A DNA stretch of 64,000 nt from Lachnospiraceae bacterium AC3007 (GTDB lineage Bacteria; Bacillota; Clostridia; Lachnospirales; Lachnospiraceae), in assembly GCA_000621405.1 (NCBI GenBank), contig JHYK01000012.1, positions 1 through 64,000 on the forward strand, in the 5' to 3' direction. Position 1 is the first letter of the stretch. Every line of letters begins with the position of its first letter. The notes below the pieces were generated by a model. That model saw only the letters and a program-made list of their open reading frames with translations, was not told the origin of the DNA and searched no databases. Of this stretch, positions 54,964 to 63,109 are shown in pieces. The translations under genes and the position numbers were made by a program.

Positions 54964-56748
54964 ATGATAACCTTAAACAACAAATACTGCTGTGAAAACT
55001 GCTTCTCAGAGATCACGACGGAACCCTGTCCGCACTGTGGCTTTGTAAAGAGCGCCTACAGGCAGGATCCGGTAGCGCTCAGTATCGGCAGCATCCTTAA
55101 CCAGAGATATCTGATAGGGGGAGTGGTAGGCAAAGGCGGTTTCGGCATTACTTATCTTGCATATGACCTGAAGCTTGATTCCAGGCTTGCCGTCAAGGAA
55201 TACTATCCTATGGGACTGGCGATCCGTAATCCCGGCAGCATAACTGTCTCCGTTTCAAACGGTGATTCTGTCGAGCCTTTTAAGAACGGCGCAGAGAAGT
55301 TTTACAACGAAGCCAAGATGGTCGCCAAGTTCAACGGCAATCCCAATATAGTGAGTGTCCATGATTTCTTCTACGAAAATGAGACAGTGTATTTTGTCAT
55401 GGGTTATCTTGAGGGCCAGACCCTCAAATCCTATATTAAGAACAGGAAGATCACAGAGGGTCAGGCGGTAGGCGTACTGAATCAGATCTCAAATGCCCTT
55501 CTCGCGTCTCACAGCATGAACATCCTCCACCGTGATGTATCACCGGATAATATAATGCTCTGTACCGACGGTTCGATAAGGCTGCTTGATTTTGGCGCTG
55601 CCAGACAGGTGATGGCAGAGCAGTCGCAGGGTCTTTCGGTCATTCTGAAGCAGGGTTTTGCTCCTTTGGAGCAGTATCAGAAAAAGGGCAAGCAGGGACC
55701 CTGGACGGATATATACGCTCTCGGAGCGACAGTATACAATGCCCTTACCGGAGATATGCTCCCGGATCCCATGACAAGACTGGAAGACGATTCCGAGTTT
55801 GAGAGCAACAAATTCGGTATCAGTGAGCCTCTCTGGAATGTGATAAGCAAATGTACCCAGCTCAAGATCCCTGACAGATATCAGGATATAGCCGGGCTTA
55901 AAGAGGATCTTCAGAACATCGGGATAGAGGTCGAGAGATTCACGGATGTGGACGAGGAGATCACAGACCTTCTGAAAGGCAAGACTCCGACACCGCAGGC
56001 ACAGGCAGCATCACAGGCGCCGGTGACACCGCAGGCACAGGTAACACCGCAGGCACAGCCGGTACAACAGGCACAGCCTATGCAGCCGGTACAGCAGGCA
56101 CGGCAGATGCAGCCCGTTCAGCCGGCAGTACAGACACCGATGCAGCCGGCAGTACAATCGCAGCCGTTTCAGCCCATGTCCCAGCCGGTTCAGTCCATGT
56201 CCCAGCCGCGTCAGATGCCGGGGCCTCAGCCCGTACCACAGTCTGCGCCGCAGTATATCCCGCCGGCGAATCCTCAGCCTCAGAAAAAGACAAACATACT
56301 CCCCGTCATAATTATCGGGGCAATTGCAGCACTCTTTTTGATCGTCGTATCGATAATAGTATTCGGCCTTGTTTTTTCTGCCAATAAAAAGGCAGAATCC
56401 GCAAGCGAGAGTCTTGAGATCGAAGATGAGTGGGATGCTTTCGAGTCCTATTTCGGTATCGATATCCTCGACCTTCAGGATATCGATGATGAGACATCCG
56501 AGTCGGAAGGCATTCCGAAGGGCGTATACGTATATGCCGTCAAGACTCCCGGAGCAGCTTACGAAGCCGGTATCGAAGAGGGCGACATCATCACGAAGTA
56601 TGACGGCAAGAAGGTGGAGAGCTGGCTGGATCTCGAGAGTTATGTGCTGGATCAGGAGATCGGAGACAGCGTGGACATCACAGTCGAGAGATGTATAGAC
56701 GGAGAGTACCAGACCCTTGAAGGTCCGCTTGTGATCGGAGGAGAATGA
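54964..56748 (+). CDS. Membrane Ser/Thr protein kinase with zinc ribbon and PDZ domain
   Basis: This 594-residue protein opens with a zinc ribbon (Cys10, Cys13, Cys22, Cys25). The Hanks-type kinase domain (about 48-325) has glycine loop GKGGFG (56-61), Lys78 in VKEYY, HRDVSPDN (189-196, Asp191) and DFGAAR (209-214), so it should be active. A Pro/Gln/Met-rich linker (341-440), one membrane segment (446-471) and a PDZ-like domain outside (about 515-590) follow. It differs from PknB/PrkC kinases, which carry PASTA repeats. An FHA-ABC transporter gene follows and may encode its substrate. ATGGAGA lies before the ATG. Confidence 0.92.
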   Translation: MITLNNKYCCENCFSEITTEPCPHCGFVKSAYRQDPVALSIGSILNQRYLIGGVVGKGGFGITYLAYDLKLDSRLAVKEYYPMGLAIRNPGSITVSVSNGDSVEPFKNGAEKFYNEAKMVAKFNGNPNIVSVHDFFYENETVYFVMGYLEGQTLKSYIKNRKITEGQAVGVLNQISNALLASHSMNILHRDVSPDNIMLCTDGSIRLLDFGAARQVMAEQSQGLSVILKQGFAPLEQYQKKGKQGPWTDIYALGATVYNALTGDMLPDPMTRLEDDSEFESNKFGISEPLWNVISKCTQLKIPDRYQDIAGLKEDLQNIGIEVERFTDVDEEITDLLKGKTPTPQAQAASQAPVTPQAQVTPQAQPVQQAQPMQPVQQARQMQPVQPAVQTPMQPAVQSQPFQPMSQPVQSMSQPRQMPGPQPVPQSAPQYIPPANPQPQKKTNILPVIIIGAIAALFLIVVSIIVFGLVFSANKKAESASESLEIEDEWDAFESYFGIDILDLQDIDDETSESEGIPKGVYVYAVKTPGAAYEAGIEEGDIITKYDGKKVESWLDLESYVLDQEIGDSVDITVERCIDGEYQTLEGPLVIGGE

Positions 56749-56902
56749 GGCGCATGATGCTCTCCGGCTGTCACGCATGCTTTCCTTTTTCGGGAAAATA
56801 AGATATTATATGCTAGTGTGACTGTTTTTACGTCCGGGATGACTTAAACAGGCGCGCCTTTGTGCATGTATAAGGATCGTTCATTGAGGAATTTAATCAG
56901 AC

Positions 56903-59368
56903 ATGTCAAAAAGCAGCAGAGTTACAATCTACATACCAAATCACGAACCGGCAGTCTTTGACCTGGACAGCTTCGGCAAGGAGACCGTCCGTCTCGGACG
57001 AGGCCCCATACATGGCGGCACGGGAGCGGTTAATAACGACATAGCGATCCCCAATGATATAGCTTTTGTTTCCAGAGCTCACTGTACATTCTATCAGTCA
57101 GACGGGCACTGGTTCATATTTGATGACAACAGCGCGAACGGCCTTAACTTCAACGGTGTGAAGATCTTCTCGCAGATGATGAGCGACGGAGACAAATACT
57201 ACATCGGAAAGAGCATCGAAGAAAGGCTTGTCATAGCATATTCCTTCGGAGAGGCCGGAGCTTCGGAGCCGATAGATAAATACAGGCTCAATCCCAACGG
57301 CAAGTATGTGATAGGTAGGGACGGATCCTGCAACCTGGTCCTCGACCACCCTTCGGTATCCAGATGGCACTGTATCATCACAGGCGTCAACGGCGTATAT
57401 TACATAGACGATAATAATTCCACCAACGGCATCATCCTGAACGGTTTCCAGCTCATGGGCAGAGTCCAGCTGAACCAGATGGACAAGATCACGATCGCCG
57501 ATACCACTCTCATCTTTACGGATGGAATGCTGTACACCCAGAAGCTGCGCGGCGGTGTGTCAGTGTCTGTAAGGAATGTCTATAAAAAGGTCAAGACGAA
57601 GAAGGGCGAGAAGTTCATCACGAACGGAGTCAACTTAAACATCGAACCCGGAGAATTCGTCGCGATAGTCGGAGGATCCGGCGCAGGAAAGACCACTCTT
57701 TTGAACTGCATATCCGGTATGGCCGGGTTCACGGCAGGCAATATCTTCATCAACGGTGAAAGCATAAGGACCAATGAAAGAAGCTTAAGATCCCTTATGG
57801 GATATGTGCCGCAGAATGATATAGTCTATGACAATCTCACACTGGAGCGGATGCTCATGTATTCGGCAAAGCTTCGCATGCCGGTGGATACCACGCCTGC
57901 CGAGATACAGGCAAAGATAGATGAGACGCTCGATCTCGTGGAGCTTACGGCTCATCGCACCACGATGATAAGCAGGCTGTCCGGAGGACAGAAGAAGAGG
58001 GCCAGCATAGCAGTCGAGCTTCTGGCTTCTCCGAAGCTCTTCTTCCTTGATGAGCCTTCATCCGGACTTGATCCCGGAACCGAGAAGCATCTCATGCATA
58101 TGCTCAAAAAGCTTTCGGAGACAGGCAAGACCGTCATCATGGTCACCCATACAGTCCAAAATATCAATGTCTGCGACAGGCTTATATGCATGGGTAACGG
58201 CGGACTGCTCTGCTATTCCGGAAAACCTTCCAAAGCTCTTGAATTCTTCGGCAAGGAAGACATGATAGATATCTATGATGATCTGAACGAGAACTCCGTT
58301 GCAGTATCGGAGCGCTTCAGGGCCATGGAAGAGAATCAGAGACCGTCAGGCAACGGCAATAACGAAGAAGAGAAGCCGGCGATGAAGGCAAAGTACGCAT
58401 TTGTCCCGAAGAAATTCTTCAAGCAGTTCTTTGTCATGACGGCACGTTATGCCGAGATAATCTTCAACGACAGGTCAAGGTTACTGCTGTTACTGATAAT
58501 GCCTGTCGCTTTGACGATCTTAGTCTGCGTGGCTTTCCAGGCTGACGGTAATATCTACAATTATCTGGGACTCTCCGTGGACAGGGACTGCCTGCCCTTC
58601 CTCGTGGCGGGCGACACAATGAAGCTCATGTTTGCCTTCTCCTGCGCAGCCTTCTGGATAGGGATATTCAATTCCGTTCAGGAGATAAGCAAGGAGAGGA
58701 CTATATTCGAGAGAGAGAAGTTCACCGGAGTCAGGGCTGTGCCCTATGTGCTCTCCAAACTCGTTATCATAGGCATCATATGCCTTATCCAGTCGATCAT
58801 CATGCAGTTGCTATTCAACTACTTCTCCAATACGACAGCGACGGTCGACGGAGATATGGACTCGCTGACGGCGCTGGCTGTGTGCATGAATGACGAGGGG
58901 ATCATATTCAACAGTCTTCCGGTAGAGCTTTTTGTAACGACATTCCTCTGCGTTATGTGTGCCATGTGCCTCGGACTTCTGATATCATCTGCCGCATCCA
59001 ATGATCTGGCTCTGATACTCTGCCCGGTATTCCTGCTTCCGCAGATCTTATTCTCCGGAGTTGCGAGTACGCTGTCTGGGATAACCGAGACGATATCCAA
59101 GATAGTTCCCTGCCGCTGGGCCTGTATAGCTTATTTCACGTCCAGCGCGATAAATGATATGTACGAATCGGCAAAGTTTGAAGTGGGGAGCTGGAAACTG
59201 TCGGAGTACGGGACAGGCTTCGGTGTGGACGAAGCATATTCGGCGGCCAAGACCTATGTAGGGTCGCTGGATCCGACCAAGAGCGCATGGGTGGTGCTGC
59301 TTGCGATGTCAGTAGCCTGTGTCATTGGTTCGATGGTGATCCTTACAGTAAGAAAGACGAAGAGATAA
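56903..59368 (+). CDS. ABC transporter (ABCG-like half-transporter) with two FHA domains
   Basis: This 821-residue protein has two forkhead-associated domains (about 28-105 with SRAH and NG; 135-205 with IGRDGSC, SVSRWH and STNG). An ATPase domain follows, with Walker A GGSGAGKT (257-264), signature LSGGQ (359-363) and Walker B LFFLDEP (379-385). A C-terminal ABC2-type membrane domain (about 505-815) has six or so segments. FHA domains bind phosphothreonine, so the upstream kinase is a likely partner. Related FHA-ABC proteins such as Rv1747 of Mycobacterium are controlled by such kinases. The exported substrate is unknown. Confidence 0.93.
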   Translation: MSKSSRVTIYIPNHEPAVFDLDSFGKETVRLGRGPIHGGTGAVNNDIAIPNDIAFVSRAHCTFYQSDGHWFIFDDNSANGLNFNGVKIFSQMMSDGDKYYIGKSIEERLVIAYSFGEAGASEPIDKYRLNPNGKYVIGRDGSCNLVLDHPSVSRWHCIITGVNGVYYIDDNNSTNGIILNGFQLMGRVQLNQMDKITIADTTLIFTDGMLYTQKLRGGVSVSVRNVYKKVKTKKGEKFITNGVNLNIEPGEFVAIVGGSGAGKTTLLNCISGMAGFTAGNIFINGESIRTNERSLRSLMGYVPQNDIVYDNLTLERMLMYSAKLRMPVDTTPAEIQAKIDETLDLVELTAHRTTMISRLSGGQKKRASIAVELLASPKLFFLDEPSSGLDPGTEKHLMHMLKKLSETGKTVIMVTHTVQNINVCDRLICMGNGGLLCYSGKPSKALEFFGKEDMIDIYDDLNENSVAVSERFRAMEENQRPSGNGNNEEEKPAMKAKYAFVPKKFFKQFFVMTARYAEIIFNDRSRLLLLLIMPVALTILVCVAFQADGNIYNYLGLSVDRDCLPFLVAGDTMKLMFAFSCAAFWIGIFNSVQEISKERTIFEREKFTGVRAVPYVLSKLVIIGIICLIQSIIMQLLFNYFSNTTATVDGDMDSLTALAVCMNDEGIIFNSLPVELFVTTFLCVMCAMCLGLLISSAASNDLALILCPVFLLPQILFSGVASTLSGITETISKIVPCRWACIAYFTSSAINDMYESAKFEVGSWKLSEYGTGFGVDEAYSAAKTYVGSLDPTKSAWVVLLAMSVACVIGSMVILTVRKTKR

Positions 59369-59457
59369 AAATATCCCTTACGGACGTATATCATGCGGAC
59401 GGAAGGTTTATATACATAAGTAACTTATAGTATTACTATGAACCATAGGAGGATATT

Positions 59458-60306
59458 ATGAACAGGAGAAATGTAATTAAGAAGAGTCTTGCAGCGCTTA
59501 CGGCAGCAGTTCTTGCCATGACTACGCTTACAGCCTGCGGAGGCGGCGGTGACTACAACGGATACGCTTCTGCCTATAACAAGGTGACCGCAAACGGCGG
59601 AATGGAAGCAAAGTTCGATGTAGATCTCGAGATGGACGGTGAGAAGGTCGAGAGCGAGGGAGATTTCAAACTCGACACATCAGGCGATAACAACATCCTC
59701 TACTACGAGATGTCTACCGGCGACAGCGATATCATCCAGTTCTCGGATGGCGAGTATATCTACACCGATATGGGCGATGCCAAGAGCAAGTACAAGCTCG
59801 ACAGCCAGCCTTCAGGCGGCAACGAGAAGGTTGAAGAGGCTAAGGAGTCTACCGATGGTTTTGATACAAATGCTTTCTTAAGCGAGTTCTCCAGCTTCAT
59901 GGAAGCAGGCAAGATCAAGGAGCTCGGTCTTCTTTCTCCCATCGAGAAGGCAGCCATCTCTTCAATAAAGAAGAACGGCGACACATATGAACTGACCTTC
60001 TCTGATTCACTCGTAAAGAAGTATCTCAACACCCTCGTACAGAACGAGACAGGAAAGAGCGCAGACGAGACTATCCAGATCGATGAGCTCAATGATTTCA
60101 CATACAAGGCGACCGAGAAGGACGGCGTGATCACGAACGTCGAGTATTCAGGCGTGCTCAAGGTCAATGTTCCCGGATCTCTTATGAGCGACGGTAATGA
60201 TGCGGAGTACGATCTTGACATGAACATCGATATCGAGTTTGTCAATCCCGGCAGCAGCGTGGATGTAGAGCTTCCTTCAACCGACGGGTTTGAAGAGGTC
60301 AAATAA
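59458..60306 (+). CDS. Lipoprotein of unknown function
   Basis: This 282-residue lipoprotein has a signal peptide with lipobox LTAC (Cys27) and a glycine run. The mature part is rich in beta strands and looks like the LolA/LppX or DUF6612-type folds that carry or sense lipids: KFDVDLEMDGEKVESEGDFKL, then a long IEYSGVLKVNV-type strand set. That likeness is by pattern only. ATAGGAGG precedes the ATG. It lies between the FHA-ABC exporter and the methyltransferase on one strand, so it may receive or monitor the exported material. Confidence 0.75.
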   Translation: MNRRNVIKKSLAALTAAVLAMTTLTACGGGGDYNGYASAYNKVTANGGMEAKFDVDLEMDGEKVESEGDFKLDTSGDNNILYYEMSTGDSDIIQFSDGEYIYTDMGDAKSKYKLDSQPSGGNEKVEEAKESTDGFDTNAFLSEFSSFMEAGKIKELGLLSPIEKAAISSIKKNGDTYELTFSDSLVKKYLNTLVQNETGKSADETIQIDELNDFTYKATEKDGVITNVEYSGVLKVNVPGSLMSDGNDAEYDLDMNIDIEFVNPGSSVDVELPSTDGFEEVK

Positions 60307-60312
60307 CCGCAA

Positions 60313-62376
60313 ATGACTGCAAAGGACCCCACGATACTGACTATCGTGGACAGGCAATCCCTGATCCATGTAGGGAGCCTCGATTCTTTCGATATAACTG
60401 AAGGCGGTAAGAAGGCGGCCGGGCTGATCCTGGAATATCTGGATAGGCCCGACGCCGATCTGCTGAAAGAGGCAATAAATATATACGAGGACATAATACC
60501 TAACGAGAATTTCGGCGGCGAATATACGGCGCTGGAATGGATGTGCAGGTATTTCCTCATGGATGAGGACAAAAAACAGGATATAGAAGGCGTGCCTGCG
60601 GTAAGAGGCTTTAAGGATATGATGGTCAGGAATGACTATGATAATCTCAAGACCTACCTGCAGTACAAATATCACATCGTGGAGTACGGCGAGGGAGATA
60701 ATACCGAGCTTAAAGCCAGGATGCGTTTCCTTGAGGATTACATTCTCTTCAACAATCCCGACAGGGAGAGATGGGAGACGACCAGAGAGAATATAGAGCG
60801 TCTTGCGCTTAAACCCGGGATGGAGGTAGCTGACGTCGGCTGCGGTCCCGGTTATTATTCTTTTAAATTCTCCGATATCGTGGGAGAAAAAGGCAGGGTC
60901 TATGCCATAGAGACAAACCCCAGACATCTGGAATATCTCGAGGAGTATGTCGCAGAGAACGACATCAGGAATGTTGCCGTCACAAAGAGCACCTTCGAGG
61001 GGATAGGCCTCTCACCTGAAATTAAGGTGGATATAGTCTATATCTGTTCGCTGTACCACAATGTCTATGCGGCATTTACCGATGCCGAAAGAGACAGCTT
61101 TGTGGGAAGCATAAGGCATGCCCTGAGGGACAAAGGAAGGCTCATCATCGTCGACAACGATCTGGTCACTGAAGGAGAGCTTCCCTATCACGGTCCCTAT
61201 GTAAATAAAGACATGATAGTCAGCCAGCTGCATTACTACGGTTTCCGGCTCGTGGACTCCTTCCAGTTCACTCCGCAGCGCTATGGACTCATCTTTGATA
61301 TGTGTGAAGAGGCGGACAGTGTGGACAGGCCTCTCGCAGACAGAAAGGCCCATACGATAAATGTGAACTCTGCAGGATCGCTTATCAGATACCGTATCAT
61401 CGGCACGGCCACATCCGGATATACAGTGAGAGGCAAGCGCATCGGAAGGGTGATGCACGAAGGCCTCATGGAAAATGACAGGGAAAAGCTTCAAAAGGCC
61501 TATGACGGATTTTCAAATCTTTATCCGCTCGAGAGAGTGGGGGACGATTATACCGCCCTGATGTGGTTCATCTCGTATTATCTTGCGGATGATGAGAAAA
61601 AGTCCGAAATGACGAAGGACCTTCTTACGAAGTTTTACTCCGACTTTTTCTGCGGCAACGATTATGACAGGCTGAAGACCTATCTTCTGTACAAGTTCCA
61701 TCTGGAGCTTCATAACGATGATGATACAAATGAAGCCACGAATTACGACTATACCGGCAAGGACTTCCCCATTCCGACCATAAACGAATGGAATGAATTC
61801 CTGATCTTTAATAACCCCAACCGGTATATGTGGGAGAAGACCGATGAATTCCTTGTTGCGGCTGATGTGAAGCCCGGCGAGACAGTCGCTGACATAGGGT
61901 GCGGCGGAGGCTTCTTCACGTGGAAGTTCGCGAAGGCCGTCGGAGAGAACGGACTCGTATATGCTACGGAGATCAATGAAGACGCCCTTCATTATGTGCA
62001 GGATTTCAGGAGCGAATACGGGATCAGTCAGATCAAGACGATCGAAGCCAAGATGAACGACGCCACTCTTCCCGACGACTCACTCGATATGATCTTCATG
62101 TGTTCGATGTATCACGCAGTGTACATCACTGACATCGAATTTGTGAAGGATGATTTTATCGCCAGTCTGAAGAAGGCTCTGAAAAAGGACGGCAGGCTGG
62201 TGATAGTGGATAACAACATCACCGACAGGGACGTGCCGTCATATTACGGACCGGGCATAAGCCCGGAGCTTGTGATAGCGCAGCTCGGATATTACGGGTT
62301 TAAGCTTGTGGATGAGAGATATCCTATACCGCAGCGGTTTGTTCTTGTATTTAAGAAGGATGACGACCTGACATGA
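60313..62376 (+). CDS. Internally duplicated SAM-dependent methyltransferase
   Basis: This 687-residue protein is two copies of one module. Each has a helical N-terminal part followed by a class I methyltransferase domain. Matching pieces are EYTALEW (70-76) and DYTALMW (412-418), NDYDNLKTYLQYK (107-119) and NDYDRLKTYLLYK (449-461), FNNPDRERWE and FNNPNRYMWE, and SAM motifs VADVGCGPG (172-180) and VADIGCGGG (525-533). Each ends in GRLIIVDN or GRLVIVDN plus a YYGF segment. Both SAM sites look intact. The substrate is unknown. The start 6 bases after the lipoprotein stop has no clear ribosome site; coupling is likely. Confidence 0.88.
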   Translation: MTAKDPTILTIVDRQSLIHVGSLDSFDITEGGKKAAGLILEYLDRPDADLLKEAINIYEDIIPNENFGGEYTALEWMCRYFLMDEDKKQDIEGVPAVRGFKDMMVRNDYDNLKTYLQYKYHIVEYGEGDNTELKARMRFLEDYILFNNPDRERWETTRENIERLALKPGMEVADVGCGPGYYSFKFSDIVGEKGRVYAIETNPRHLEYLEEYVAENDIRNVAVTKSTFEGIGLSPEIKVDIVYICSLYHNVYAAFTDAERDSFVGSIRHALRDKGRLIIVDNDLVTEGELPYHGPYVNKDMIVSQLHYYGFRLVDSFQFTPQRYGLIFDMCEEADSVDRPLADRKAHTINVNSAGSLIRYRIIGTATSGYTVRGKRIGRVMHEGLMENDREKLQKAYDGFSNLYPLERVGDDYTALMWFISYYLADDEKKSEMTKDLLTKFYSDFFCGNDYDRLKTYLLYKFHLELHNDDDTNEATNYDYTGKDFPIPTINEWNEFLIFNNPNRYMWEKTDEFLVAADVKPGETVADIGCGGGFFTWKFAKAVGENGLVYATEINEDALHYVQDFRSEYGISQIKTIEAKMNDATLPDDSLDMIFMCSMYHAVYITDIEFVKDDFIASLKKALKKDGRLVIVDNNITDRDVPSYYGPGISPELVIAQLGYYGFKLVDERYPIPQRFVLVFKKDDDLT

Positions 62377-63047
62377 TCGATTCAGCCAGAAGAAAAAGAT
62401 TTGCTCCCGTAAGCCGCGCAGTATTCATACACGGCGCCGATATAGAGCCCGGCGAAGGCAATAAATTCGCAGTGTTCGAAGAAAAGAGAAGTTCGGCAGC
62501 GTGCGGGAGTGCATATCCTACAGCAGGCAGCCGCTCACCTGCAGCCTGCGGGAGGGCGATAGACATAGCTATCGACAGTTTCACCGAGAGGCCTTCGGAA
62601 TCCGATCTGGCCGTCCGTATGATAGGACAGTTTGTCGATGAAGGTGTTGGGGAGATGCAGGAGCAGGGCAAGGAATTTATGTGCAGCCTTGCCATGCTGT
62701 ATATATTCAAGGGCAAAGCAAGAGTCTATGCCATAGGTTCATCAGCCGTTCTCTTCTTTGAAGAGGGAGAAGAGAAAAATGTCTGGTACGGAGAAGGCGG
62801 CCCTGCGGGCGGTGCGTCACATGAAAATATAGAGCTGCCTCCGACTCTGGAACTTGATGCCGACTGCAGATTTGTCTTCATTACGGGGAGTGATGATGAG
62901 ACAGTAAAAGAAGCAGTCAGCTACTTTGAGGAGAGCAAAGGAGAAGATACGGAAGGGATGAAGGAATATATGAAGGATAAGCATTGTTCCTACGTGAATC
63001 TGTATCTTCCGAGACGGGAAAGGAAAGGACGTCTCTTCGGCATGTGA
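62373..63047 (+). CDS. Diverged PP2C-like protein (tentative)
   Basis: This 224-residue protein overlaps the methyltransferase gene by 4 bases. Its middle resembles a PP2C phosphatase: SLAMLYIFKGKARVYAIGSSAVLFF lines up by eye with the strand pair that normally reads GDSRAYL, and FVFITGSDDETVKEAV with the SDGL segment. The Asp of GDS is replaced by Ser, and the N-terminal DGMGG motif is not seen. A Ser/Ala/Gly insert lies at about 40-61. If the likeness is right, it is a degenerate phosphatase or pseudophosphatase for the nearby kinase. This assignment is weak. Confidence 0.4.
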   Translation: MIDSARRKRFAPVSRAVFIHGADIEPGEGNKFAVFEEKRSSAACGSAYPTAGSRSPAACGRAIDIAIDSFTERPSESDLAVRMIGQFVDEGVGEMQEQGKEFMCSLAMLYIFKGKARVYAIGSSAVLFFEEGEEKNVWYGEGGPAGGASHENIELPPTLELDADCRFVFITGSDDETVKEAVSYFEESKGEDTEGMKEYMKDKHCSYVNLYLPRRERKGRLFGM

Positions 63048-63109
63048 AATAAGAGTTCCGGATGAGATGCCGGTGCATGCCGCAACGGGGAGAAAAAGAG
63101 GATTTTGAG

